A stretch of DNA of 40,684 nt, taken from Kofleriaceae bacterium (lineage in GTDB: Bacteria > Myxococcota_A > Polyangia > Haliangiales > Haliangiaceae). The stretch is from positions 1 to 40,684 of the forward strand of contig JAGPCO010000070.1 in the NCBI GenBank assembly GCA_018058095.1, in the 5' to 3' direction. The notes under the pieces are model-generated. The model was not told where the DNA came from. It was given only the letters and a program-made list of their open reading frames with translations, and searched no databases. Positions 9,697-19,581 of the stretch are shown piece after piece. A program made the position numbers and the translations under genes. Numbering within the stretch: the stretch's first letter is position 1; every line of letters starts with the position of its first letter.

Positions 9697-10481
9697 CCGC
9701 CACCGCCGTCGTCGTCGCCGCTGCCGGCCTGACCCCCGTGCCGCCCGGCTCCGGCGGCGAAGCGGGCGGCGCCGCGCGCGGCGTCGGCCATGGCGCCCAG
9801 GCCGTGGCGCAGCTCGCCGGCCAGCGCGGTGGGGAGGTCGAGGTCGTGCTGCTGGTAGGCGCTCATGCGGTCGCCGCGCAGCGCGGCCTGTGGCAACGCC
9901 GCCAGCTCGTGCGCGAGCGCCTCGGCCGCGGCCCGGGCCTGGCCGGGTGGGACGACGCGGTTGACCAGGCCCATCGCCAGCGCCTCGGCCGGGTCGACCG
10001 CGCGCCCGGTGAGGATGAGATCGAGGGCCCGGCTCAGGCCGATGAGGCGGGGCAGGCGGATGGTGCCGCCGTCGATGAGCGGCACGCCGAAGCGGCGGCA
10101 GAACACGCCGAGCACGGCGTCGGCCTCGGCCACCCGCAGGTCGCACCACAGCGCCAGCTCGAGCCCGCCGGCGACGGCGTGGCCGGCGATGGCGGCGATG
10201 ACCGGCTTGCCCAGCACCATGCGGGTCGGCCCCATCGGCCCATCGCCGTCGGGCGCGACCCGGTTGCCGCCGCCGCTGATCATCGCCTTGAGGTCGGCCC
10301 CGGCGCAGAAGGTGCCGTGGTCACCCCACAACACGCCGACCCGGGCGCCGTCGTCGGCGTCGAAGGCGCGGAACGCCTCGGCCAGCGCCTCGGCGGTGGC
10401 GCGGTCGACCGCGTTGCGCCGCGCCGGCCGGTCGAGCACGACCGTCGTCACGTGCCCCTGGCGCTCGACCCGGACCGACAT
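9693..10481 (-). CDS. Crotonase (enoyl-CoA hydratase/isomerase) family protein
   Basis: This is a 262-aa protein. The oxyanion-hole segment FCAGADLK is at 58-65 and the second backbone contributor AGGLELALWCD is at 104-114, so a CoA thioester fold is secure. Glu108 matches the first catalytic Glu of rat enoyl-CoA hydratase. The segment holding the second Glu reads VFCRRFGVPLIDGG (126-139), with Cys128 where that Glu would sit. The CRR-GVPLIDGGT variant occurs in actinobacterial and myxobacterial crotonases annotated as hydratases. The reaction may therefore be isomerase- or thioesterase-like rather than classical hydration. The C-terminus is low-complexity (Gly/Asp). It lies 35 bp after the phosphofructokinase stop and is coupled (ATGA) to the next gene. 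Confidence 0.88.
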   Translation of the reverse strand: MSVRVERQGHVTTVVLDRPARRNAVDRATAEALAEAFRAFDADDGARVGVLWGDHGTFCAGADLKAMISGGGNRVAPDGDGPMGPTRMVLGKPVIAAIAGHAVAGGLELALWCDLRVAEADAVLGVFCRRFGVPLIDGGTIRLPRLIGLSRALDLILTGRAVDPAEALAMGLVNRVVPPGQARAAAEALAHELAALPQAALRGDRMSAYQQHDLDLPTALAGELRHGLGAMADAARGAARFAAGAGRHGGQAGSGDDDGGGG

Positions 10482-10516
10482 GACCCGACGATGCCACAAC
10501 CGCCGTGGCAAGGGCC

Positions 10517-11635
10517 TCAGATCTCCAGCATCGCCTTCTCGACCTCGTCGAACGCGCCGGCCCGCCAGCGCGCCAGCGGGCTGCGCCCGGCCAGCAGGTT
10601 CTCGGTCTCGGCCAGCGCGGCGGCCAGATCGACCATCCAGCAGTACGGGTCGGCGCTCGACCGGGTCGCGATCTCCTCGGGCAGCTCGACCGCCGGCATC
10701 CACGCCGCCATCTTGCGGGTGGCCCCGGCCAGGAGCGCGCGCACCGCGGCGTTGGCCAGGCGGCTGCCGAGCAGGCGGTCGAACGCCGACGGTCGGCCGC
10801 CGCGGACGACGTGGCCGAGCACGGTGACCCGGGTCTCGATCGAGGCCGGGTCGCTGGCCGGCAGGCGCGCGCGCAGGCGGGCGTCGACCTCGAGCTTGAG
10901 CCGCTCGACGGGCACCGCCACGCCCTCGGCCTTGATGACGATGACCCGGCGGTTCTTGCGCGAGCGTCCGCGCGCGGCGATGACCGCGTCGACGATGCCG
11001 TCGATGATCGCGTCCTCGCTGCGGCCGGCCTCGGGGAACAGCGCCAGGTCGGCGCCGACGGCGATGGCCGCGGTCATGGCCAGGTAGCCGCAGTCGCGCC
11101 CCATCACCTCGACGATGAAGGTGCGGTCGTGCGCGGTCGCGGTGTCGGCGATCTTGTCGCACGCGTCGACGATGGTGTTCATCGCCGTGTCGACGCCGAT
11201 CGACAGCCCGGTCAGGCCGAGGTCGTTGTCGATCGAGGCCGGCACGCCGATGACCCGCAGCCGCTGCGGGCCGAGCTCGTCGGGGTCGGTCAGGTGCATG
11301 GCCCCGGTCAGCGAGCCGTTGCCGCCGACGACGATGAGGCCGTCGATGCCGCGCCCGGCCAGGTTGGCGCGGGCCCGGTCGCGCACCTCGCGCTGGTGGA
11401 ACTCCTTGCACCGGGCCGAGCCGAGGATCGTTCCGCCCTCGCGCAGGATGGGCGCGACCTCGTCGGCCGACAGCGGGGCGATGGCGTCGTCGAGCAGGCC
11501 GCGGTAGCCGCGTTCGACGCCGAACACCTCGGCGCCGAGGGCGTGGCCGATCAGCGCGGTGGCGCGGATGGCGGCGTTCATGCCGGGGGCGTCGCCGCCG
11601 CTGGTGAGGATGGCGAGGCGGGGTCGGTCGCTCAT
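10517..11635 (-). CDS. pfkA: 6-phosphofructokinase, ATP-type
   Basis: This 372-aa enzyme phosphorylates fructose 6-phosphate in glycolysis. GGDAPGMN is at 13-20, GGNGS at 104-108, the catalytic SIDND at 134-138 (Asp136 as base), and MGRDCGYLA at 178-186. Gly at the position that is Asp in PPi enzymes (GGDDT), and no Lys before the SIDND motif, argue for an ATP-dependent enzyme. Asn106 replaces the Asp of the canonical GGDGS, and Ser134 the usual Thr. The C-terminal ~70 residues (after VVRGGRPSAFDRLLGSRLA) are regular for the family. ATG 11635 begins MSDRPRLAILTSGGD, the expected N-terminus. It heads the minus-strand row of crotonase, Cys-rich protein and recD2. Confidence 0.95.
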   Translation of the reverse strand: MSDRPRLAILTSGGDAPGMNAAIRATALIGHALGAEVFGVERGYRGLLDDAIAPLSADEVAPILREGGTILGSARCKEFHQREVRDRARANLAGRGIDGLIVVGGNGSLTGAMHLTDPDELGPQRLRVIGVPASIDNDLGLTGLSIGVDTAMNTIVDACDKIADTATAHDRTFIVEVMGRDCGYLAMTAAIAVGADLALFPEAGRSEDAIIDGIVDAVIAARGRSRKNRRVIVIKAEGVAVPVERLKLEVDARLRARLPASDPASIETRVTVLGHVVRGGRPSAFDRLLGSRLANAAVRALLAGATRKMAAWMPAVELPEEIATRSSADPYCWMVDLAAALAETENLLAGRSPLARWRAGAFDEVEKAMLEI

Positions 11636-11680
11636 GCCCCGGTTGTAGCAGCGCCGGGCCGCCGGGGTGCGCCGGCCGGG

Positions 11681-13963
<2,283 letters not shown>

Positions 13964-14154
13964 GGCGGCAAGCCTACCAGACCAGACCTGGCCACGCCCG
14001 TCGCGGCCGAGGATGTGCGCGGGGTTCGCGCCGTCCGCCTGGCGCCAGTGTCCGGTCGGCGGCGCCGGGCGACCGAGAGCCGGCCGTGGCCGCCGCCAGG
14101 GATGCGGAACCAGGCGCGTGTGCACCTGGCATCCGGCTTGCTGCGGCCCGGCAC
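13964..14154. other. Divergent intergenic region (kinase / radC)
   Basis: These 191 bases separate the divergent zinc-ribbon kinase and radC starts and should hold both promoters. I see no convincing -10/-35 pair, operator palindrome or small ORF. Longer radC starts (from 14086) would eat into the region but add Ala/Arg/Gly-rich sequence outside the family. Confidence 0.5.
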
Positions 14155-14880
14155 ATGGCCCCTCGCGCTCGTGATCACGACGACTCCCGGGCGGCGGCCC
14201 TCGCCTCGGAGGTGCGCCCGCTGGCCGAGCGCCCGCGCGAGCGGCTGTGGGCCGATGGGGTCGGCCGCGCCAGCGATCGCGATCTGGTCACGCTGGTGCT
14301 CGGCGCCGGCACGCGCGGTCGCCCGGTCGGGGCCGTCGCCGACGGGCTGCTCGCCAGCGCCGGTGGCCTGGTCGCCCTGTCGCGGGCGGCGCCCGGCGAG
14401 CTGGCCCAGGCCCCGGGCGTCGGGGCGGCGCGTGCGGCCCAGCTGGTGGCGGCGTTCGAGCTGGGCCGGCGAGCGGTCGGTGCGGCCGGGGCCCGGCCCC
14501 TGGTGTTGCGCCAGGCCGCCGACGTGTTTGCGCGGGTCCGGGCCCGGCTGGCCGGGGTGCCGCAGGAGCTGTTCCTGGCCCTGGCGGTCGACGCCCGCAA
14601 CGGCCTCATCGACGAGGTCGAGGTCGCGCGCGGCCACCTCACCAGCGTCGAGGTCCACCCGCGCGAGGTGTTCCGCCCGCTCATCCGCGCCGCCGCCGCG
14701 GCCGCGGTCGTGGTCCACAACCACCCGTCGGGCGACCCGACGCCGAGCAGCGAGGACCTGGTGCTGACCCGGCGCCTGCGCGCGGTCGGCGAGCTGGTCG
14801 GCATCCCCATCCTCGACCATGTCATCGTCGCCGGCGACCAGTTCCGGTCCATCGCCGAGTGGCTGGGGACCGAGTTCTGA
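14155..14880 (+). CDS. radC: RadC/JAB-domain protein
   Basis: This 241-aa protein has the RadC plan. A helix-hairpin-helix region is at about 60-100 (APGELAQAPGVGAARAAQL). A JAB/MPN domain carries the metal-site motif HNHPSGDPTPSSED near residue 185, with the helper Glu upstream in the LIDEVEVARGH segment and LGIPILDHVI-like VGIPILDHVIVAGD near the end. Despite the old name, RadC has no proven role in recombination repair; the domain resembles metalloproteases and is often found in mobile DNA. ATG 14155 is chosen because the conserved LAERPRERLW follows at the family's usual distance. It is the first gene of the plus-strand row; the next begins 49 bp on. Confidence 0.92.
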   Translation: MAPRARDHDDSRAAALASEVRPLAERPRERLWADGVGRASDRDLVTLVLGAGTRGRPVGAVADGLLASAGGLVALSRAAPGELAQAPGVGAARAAQLVAAFELGRRAVGAAGARPLVLRQAADVFARVRARLAGVPQELFLALAVDARNGLIDEVEVARGHLTSVEVHPREVFRPLIRAAAAAAVVVHNHPSGDPTPSSEDLVLTRRLRAVGELVGIPILDHVIVAGDQFRSIAEWLGTEF

Positions 14881-14929
14881 GCCCCCGCTGTTTTCTTGCC
14901 TGGGCCGGCCCGGGCTGGGACAGTGGGGC

Positions 14930-15859
14930 ATGCGCCTCCCCCTCGTGCTCGGCGCGACGTCGGTCGTCGTCGCCACCCTGACCGTGAGCCAGGCCCCGGT
15001 GCGGGCCGAGGCGGATGGCCTGACCGACGCCCTCGGGCCGCGCGAGCTGGCGGTCGGCGATGCCCTGCGCGCCGGCGCGATCGGCGCCAGCGCCGCCCTG
15101 CTCAACCCGGCCGCGCTGACGCTGACCCGGGAGATGGTGTTCGAGGGAGGGTACGGCTACCGCGGCACCGACGCCGCGTCGGTGTTCGCGCTGGCGGCGT
15201 GCGACTCGACCAACGCCCTGCCGGGCTGCTTCTACTACAACTACCTGTCGGCCAGTCCCGAGGTCGGCGGCATGACGCTGTCGCGCCGGGCCCACACCGC
15301 TGGCTACACCATGGCCCGCGCCATCTCGCCCCGGGTCAGCATCGGCACCGGGGTCAAGTACTTCAACGTCAAGTCGGACATGGCCGACGAAGGCGACGCC
15401 AAGGGGGTCACCTTCGACGCCGGCGCGGCCTTCACGCTGACCGACTCGGTCAACCTCGGCGTGGTCGGCTACAACCTGTACGGCGCCGACGCCGCCCAGT
15501 TCCCGCGCGCGGTCGCGGTCGGCGGGTTGTTCCGGCCGATGCCCAAGCTGACCGCCAGCTTCGACGCGCTGTGGAACCTCGACCGCGACGCCGACCAGCT
15601 CCGCTACGGGGGCGGCCTCGAGTACTTCATCGCGACCCAGCGTGGTCAGGCCGGCTACCCGCTGCGGGCCGGCGCGGTCCACGACGCTGGTCAGGACGCG
15701 ACCTACATCAGCGGCGGTCTGGGCATGGCGACGATGAAGTTCGGGGTCGACGTCGGCGCGCGCCGGCAGATCGGCAGCGGCGACGAGCTGGTCGTCACCG
15801 CCGGCCTGCGCTTCTACGGGCCGCGGATGGCCACCGACAGCCCCGGCGCCGGGTTCTGA
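14930..15859 (+). CDS. Outer-membrane beta-barrel protein (PorV/UPF0164-like)
   Basis: This 309-aa protein begins at ATG 14930 with signal peptide MRLPLVLGATSVVVATLTVS, cleaved near VRAEA. The start of the mature part, LRAGAIGASAALLNPAALTLTREM, is the 'Asn-Pro-Ala' opening seen in PorV/FadL-type and UPF0164 proteins. About a dozen amphipathic strands follow, ending in aromatic-glycine pairs (FEGGYGYRG, GVKYFNVKSD, VTAGLRFYG). This predicts a 12- to 14-strand barrel in the outer membrane. A CxxxxxxxxC pair near 100-110 may form a loop disulfide. The neighbouring PEGA-domain kinase gene begins 67 bp downstream. Transport cargo is unknown. Confidence 0.8.
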   Translation: MRLPLVLGATSVVVATLTVSQAPVRAEADGLTDALGPRELAVGDALRAGAIGASAALLNPAALTLTREMVFEGGYGYRGTDAASVFALAACDSTNALPGCFYYNYLSASPEVGGMTLSRRAHTAGYTMARAISPRVSIGTGVKYFNVKSDMADEGDAKGVTFDAGAAFTLTDSVNLGVVGYNLYGADAAQFPRAVAVGGLFRPMPKLTASFDALWNLDRDADQLRYGGGLEYFIATQRGQAGYPLRAGAVHDAGQDATYISGGLGMATMKFGVDVGARRQIGSGDELVVTAGLRFYGPRMATDSPGAGF

Positions 15860-15926
15860 GCCCCGACCGTTTGCGGCGTGGCGCGGCGCCAGATCGCCGA
15901 CGCCTGCGTGGTACGGTACCGGCGGG

Positions 15927-18110
15927 ATGCCGGCCGCGCAGCGCATCGGCAAGTACGAGGTCGTGGCTCACCTGGCCGCCGGCGGCATGGGCCAGGTCTA
16001 CCTGGGCAAGGTGGTTGGCCCCGGCGGGTTCGAGCGGCACTGCGTGGTCAAGACCCTCGACGCCACCTCGATCGAGGGTGACGACGCGGTGGCGATGTTC
16101 CTCGACGAGGCTCGCCTGGTCGGGTCGCTCCACCACCAGCACATCGGCCAGGTCGTCGAGGTCGACCGCGACGCCGACGGCCGCTACTTCCTGGTCATGG
16201 AGTACGTGCACGGCGAGACCGCCGAGCACGTGCTGGACGCCGCCGCCAAGGCCGATCACATCCTGCCGCTGGGGTTCGGGCTGAGCGTGGTGTCGGCCCT
16301 GGCCGCCGCGCTGCACTACGCCCACGAGCGGTGCGGCAGCGACGGCCGGCCGCTGCAGATCGTGCACCGCGACGTCAGCCCGTCCAACGTGATGGTCGGC
16401 TACGACGGCGGCATCAAGCTGATCGACTTCGGGATCGCCAAGGCGACCGATCGGTCGAGCCGGACCCAGGCCGGGTTCATCAAGGGCAAGATCGGCTACA
16501 TGGCGCCGGAGCAGCTGCTGTCGCGGCCGCTCGATCGCCGGACCGACGTGTTCGCGCTCGGCATCGTCCTGTACGAGCTCACCACCACCGCGCGTGCCTT
16601 CAAGGAGCCGAGCGAGCTCGAGACGATGCAGCGGCTGCGCGACGGCGTGTTCAAGCCGCCGGGCCAGCTGGTGCGCGGCTACCCCGAGGATCTGGCCCGG
16701 GTGGTCGAGACCGCGCTGGCCGTCAACGTCAACCGGCGCTACCAGTCCGCGGCCCAGCTCGGGGCTGCGGTCGAGGCGGTGGCGGCCCGGCTCGGGCTGG
16801 TGCTGGGCGAGGCGGCGGTGGTCGAGACCATGACCAACCTGTTCGGGCGCCGGCCGGAGCCGTGGATCGTCGAGCGGGCCGATTCGATCCCGGAGATCGT
16901 CGAGGAGGCGGCGACGCGGCCGCTGGCCATGGCGCCGGAGGCGTCGGGGATCACGCTCGAGGCGTCGCTGGGTGAACTCGACGCGCTGATGGCTCAGGTC
17001 CGGGGCGAGGACCTGTTCGACGGTCGCCCGCGCGCCGCCTCGGTGACCCAGCCCGACGCGGCGCCGGCCGCGGGCGAGCGGCAAGAGGCGGTGACGGTCA
17101 CCGCCGTGCCGGGCTACGAGGCGCAGCTCGAGGCGCGGATCGAGGCCGAGCGGCGCCAGCGCCGGGCCGCCGCCGGCGAGGTGTCGAGCGGCGAGCACGC
17201 CAGCGTGGTGGTCGCGGCGGACACGGGCGCCGGCGGCTCGACCAAGCCGGCGCCGCTGCCGGCGCGGCCGAGCGGGGCCCAGCCGGCGGTGAGCGCGGCG
17301 GTGCCGCCGGCGCGATCGAGCGCGGCGATGCCGGCGGTGCCGCCGGCGCGATCGAGCGCGGCGATGCCGGCGGCGAGGTCGAGCGCGGCGATGCCGGCGG
17401 CGAGCGCACCAGCGGCGAGCGGCGGCTCTACCTCACCGGCGCCGACCCGACCACGGCCCGCGGCGACGGCGCTGGTGGCGCGGCCCGACCCGGCGACGGC
17501 GGCCGAGCCCCAGGCATACGCCGGCGCCGGCTGGAAGCGCGGCCTGCTGGCGGCGGTGCTGGTGTTCGCCGGCGTGCTGGCCGGGCTGTGGTGGTGGTCG
17601 CAGCGGCAGCGCACCACGCCCGTCGCCGGTGATGGGCCGGTGGCCGGCGCGACCTCGGACGCGGCCGCGCTGACGGCGCCGCGGGTCGACGCGAGCCAGG
17701 TCGCGACGAGGCCTGCGGCGCAGGGCGACGCGAGCGACGTGCCGACCTCGCAGGATCTGGCGGTGGCGACGGACGCCGCGGTGGCGGCTGACCCGGCCGT
17801 GCCCGATGGCGGCGCGACGGTGGCGCCGGCGACCGACCTGGTCTGGCTGCGGATCGAGACCAACCCGGACGACGCGACCGTCCTGCTCGACGGGGTCCGC
17901 CTCGGGCACACGCCGTTCGCGCAGCAGGTGGCCCGGGGCGGCGCCGCCACCGTCAAGCTCCGGCGACGCGGGCACAAGAGCCGGCGGGTGCCGGTCGATC
18001 TGTCGGCCGACGTCACCCTGTCGGTCTCGCTGAGCGGCAGCGACGGCGATGGGGCGGGCAGCGACGGCAGCGGCGCGGAGCCCGATCCCGAACCGGCACC
18101 CGCTCCCTGA
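15927..18110 (+). CDS. Ser/Thr protein kinase with PEGA domain
   Basis: This is a 727-aa membrane kinase. The kinase domain is at ~8-290: AAGGMGQVYLG, Lys42, HRDVSPSN 147-154 (the VSPSN form frequent in myxobacteria), DFG 167-169, GYMAPEQ 190-196. A long Ala/Pro/Ser-rich linker includes a 36-bp tandem repeat (VPPARSSAAMPA twice, then shortened copies, about 17300-17405). One membrane helix is at ~537-557 (GLLAAVLVFAGVLAGLWWW). A PEGA domain at ~640-700 (WLRIETNPDDATVLLDGVRLG, HTPFAQQV) lies outside the membrane, and the tail is Gly/Asp/Pro-rich. PEGA modules bind surface or wall components, so this probably senses an envelope signal. An ECF sigma factor gene follows 107 bp downstream; a functional link is inference. 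Confidence 0.93.
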   Translation: MPAAQRIGKYEVVAHLAAGGMGQVYLGKVVGPGGFERHCVVKTLDATSIEGDDAVAMFLDEARLVGSLHHQHIGQVVEVDRDADGRYFLVMEYVHGETAEHVLDAAAKADHILPLGFGLSVVSALAAALHYAHERCGSDGRPLQIVHRDVSPSNVMVGYDGGIKLIDFGIAKATDRSSRTQAGFIKGKIGYMAPEQLLSRPLDRRTDVFALGIVLYELTTTARAFKEPSELETMQRLRDGVFKPPGQLVRGYPEDLARVVETALAVNVNRRYQSAAQLGAAVEAVAARLGLVLGEAAVVETMTNLFGRRPEPWIVERADSIPEIVEEAATRPLAMAPEASGITLEASLGELDALMAQVRGEDLFDGRPRAASVTQPDAAPAAGERQEAVTVTAVPGYEAQLEARIEAERRQRRAAAGEVSSGEHASVVVAADTGAGGSTKPAPLPARPSGAQPAVSAAVPPARSSAAMPAVPPARSSAAMPAARSSAAMPAASAPAASGGSTSPAPTRPRPAATALVARPDPATAAEPQAYAGAGWKRGLLAAVLVFAGVLAGLWWWSQRQRTTPVAGDGPVAGATSDAAALTAPRVDASQVATRPAAQGDASDVPTSQDLAVATDAAVAADPAVPDGGATVAPATDLVWLRIETNPDDATVLLDGVRLGHTPFAQQVARGGAATVKLRRRGHKSRRVPVDLSADVTLSVSLSGSDGDGAGSDGSGAEPDPEPAPAP
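17301..17405 (+). repeat. 36-bp in-frame tandem repeat in kinase linker
   Basis: The unit gtgccgccggcgcgatcgag plus 16 more bases occurs twice at a 36-base offset (17301 and 17337), then in 27-base shortened copies. It encodes VPPARSSAAMPA-type segments of the linker, so copy number may vary between strains without breaking the frame. Confidence 0.75.
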
Positions 18111-18217
18111 GCCGGTCCGGCGGCCGCGGTCGCCTGCGGCGGGTGGCGCAGGTGCGCACGCAAGCACGCCATGCAACCGGGACCGGCCGACGGCGTCGGG
18201 TATGCTGAGGCCTGGCC

Positions 18218-18793
18218 ATGGATCCGGAACGCTCGCTGCTCCGCCGCCTCCGTGAGCGGGACGAGCGCGCCTTCCGCGAGCTGGTCGAGGCCCACAAGAC
18301 CACCGTCTACAACCTCAGCTTCCGCATGCTCGGCAACCGGGCCGAGGCCGAGGACGTGGCGCAGGAGGTCTTCATCAGCGTGTTCAAGACGATCGACACC
18401 TTCCGCGAGGAGTCGAAGTTCTCGACCTGGCTGTACCGGGTCGTCGTCAACCACTGCAAGAACCGCATCAAGTACCTGTCGCGCCGACACGACCGCAAGC
18501 AGGACGAGCTCGACGAGACCACCCACGGGACCGGCACCGGGGGAAGCGACGGCGCGCCGTCGCACCCGCGCCGGCCCGATCGCGCGCTCGAGGGGGCCGA
18601 GCTCGAGCGCCTGATGCAGGAGGCCATCGCCGCGCTCGACGAGGAGCACCGCACGCTGGTGGTGCTGCGCGACGTCGAGGAGCTGTCGATCGAGGAGATC
18701 TGCGAGATCACCGGCCTGCCCGACGGCACCGTCAAGTCGCGCCTGCACCGCGCCCGCCTGGTCCTGCGCAAGAAGCTGCAGCGCCACCTGTAG
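18218..18793 (+). CDS. ECF RNA polymerase sigma factor (RpoE-like)
   Basis: This 191-aa protein has sigma region 2 at ~20-90: ERAFRELVEAHKTTVYNLSFR, then the RAEAEDVAQEVFISVF core that binds polymerase and -10 DNA, then FREESKFSTWLYRVVVNHCKNR. A Gly/Thr/Ser linker (~105-120) precedes sigma region 4 at ~128-188 (LDEEHRTLVVLRDVEELSIEEI, GLPDGTVKSRLHRAR), the -35 helix-turn-helix. There is no region 1 or 3, so it is a group-4 (ECF) factor, likely controlling an envelope regulon. ATG 18218 is natural for the family. The next gene, a small membrane protein 44 bp downstream, is the expected place for its anti-sigma factor. A weak -35/-10-like gcaacc...cgtc lies upstream at about 18173-18198. Confidence 0.95.
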   Translation: MDPERSLLRRLRERDERAFRELVEAHKTTVYNLSFRMLGNRAEAEDVAQEVFISVFKTIDTFREESKFSTWLYRVVVNHCKNRIKYLSRRHDRKQDELDETTHGTGTGGSDGAPSHPRRPDRALEGAELERLMQEAIAALDEEHRTLVVLRDVEELSIEEICEITGLPDGTVKSRLHRARLVLRKKLQRHL

Positions 18794-18837
18794 CCCGACC
18801 ACCACGTCCGCCACGCCCCTCACGCAAGGAGAGCCCG

Positions 18838-19302
18838 ATGCCCGCGCCCGAACTTCCCACCTGGTCCGACGAGGAGCTCGAGGCCAAGCTCTTCGACTAC
18901 CACGAAGGGAAGCTGGCGCCCGAGGTCCGGGCCCAGGTCGAGCGGGTCATGGCCGCGCGCGGCGAGCCGCTCGAGGAGGCCGGGCCGGCGTCGGGGGTGT
19001 TCGACTCCGGGCTGGTCGCGCTCCGGCGCAGCAAGGCCGAGGCGCCGGCCGACTTCACCGCGGGCGTGGCCGAGACCATCCACCGCCGCTCGGGCGGGCG
19101 CTTCTTCGGCCGCCGCACGCTGGGCGACCGGGTGCCGTTCGGCGTGCTGCTGGTCCTGGCGCTGGTGGTGCTGGCCATCATCGCCGCGCTGATGTGGAGC
19201 TCGGGCACGGGCTCGCTGCGCCGCCCACCGGCCGCGCCGGCGCCACCGGCCGCGCCGGGTGGCGTGGTGCCGGCGCCGGGCGGCGTGGTGCCCGCGCCGT
19301 AA
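18838..19302 (+). CDS. Small membrane protein, candidate anti-sigma factor
   Basis: This is a 154-aa protein with a good ribosome site (AAGGAG at 18826-18831). The N-terminal ~50 residues are acidic and helical (TWSDEELEAKLFDYHEGKLAPE), recalling the 'D-x-L-D-G-E-L' opening of many anti-sigma factors. A basic stretch (~60-98) leads to one membrane helix at ~100-120 (FGVLLVLALVVLAIIAALMW). The tail is Pro/Ala/Gly-rich with a PGGVVPAP repeat. The zinc-binding HxxxCxxC of classical ZAS anti-sigma factors is absent. The anti-sigma role rests on position after the ECF gene and on topology. The stop codon falls exactly at the edge of a downstream inverted-repeat element, so the tail may have been altered by that insertion. 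Confidence 0.65.
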   Translation: MPAPELPTWSDEELEAKLFDYHEGKLAPEVRAQVERVMAARGEPLEEAGPASGVFDSGLVALRRSKAEAPADFTAGVAETIHRRSGGRFFGRRTLGDRVPFGVLLVLALVVLAIIAALMWSSGTGSLRRPPAAPAPPAAPGGVVPAPGGVVPAP

Positions 19303-19462
19303 GGGCCCGCGAAGGGGCAAGTCGATCGGAGCTCGTGAACGAGGCGCCCCGCGGGCAAGGCGCGACGAGGGAGCAGACCCGTCGGTACGTGACCGAGGAG
19401 CAACGCAGCCCCCGGGGATGGATCGTGCGCGAGAACGATTGAGTTGCCCCTTCGCGGGCCCT
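19302..19462. mobile_element. MITE-like element with 26-bp terminal inverted repeats
   Basis: The left end (19302-19327) and right end (19437-19462) are inverted copies with 24 of 26 bases matching; the outer 19 are perfect. The interior continues as a weaker palindrome, and it encodes nothing credible. The total is 161 bp. The 5-mer cgccg flanks both sides (19295-19299 and 19463-19467), which could be a target duplication but is a common word in such GC-rich DNA. It lies between convergent genes directly after a stop codon. A large RNA hairpin or terminator is the alternative. Confidence 0.45.
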
Positions 19463-19466
19463 CGCC

Positions 19467-19570
19467 GGATGCTGAAGAAGCATCCTGCTAGGCATCTTCG
19501 ATCTCGCCGCCTGCTGAAGACACGGAGCCCGTCCCGTCGGCAGGAGCCGCCGGCACGGGTTCTTCAGCAG
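19467..19570. repeat. Compound hairpin downstream of the SDR gene
   Basis: There are two nested signals. ggatgc...gcatcc (19467-19485) is a 6-bp stem around tgaagaa. ctgctgaaga (19511-19520) pairs perfectly with tcttcagcag (19561-19570), with an inner cccgt/acggg stem. The motif tgctgaagaa (19470-19479) also pairs with ttcttcagca (19560-19569), so alternative folds compete. The outer stem lies 12 bases past the SDR stop, fitting a terminator without a clear U-tract, or a second small mobile repeat. Confidence 0.4.
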
Positions 19571-19581
19571 CCTGCTCGTGG

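Noticed and set aside
10517-11635. Phosphofructokinase considered as PPi-dependent because GGDGS is altered
   Set aside because: The PPi marker is GGDDT plus a Lys before the TIDND motif; both are absent, and Gly107 is retained.
17301-17405. Tandem repeat considered as a CRISPR array
   Set aside because: The copies are contiguous, in frame and lack spacers; they encode a kinase linker.
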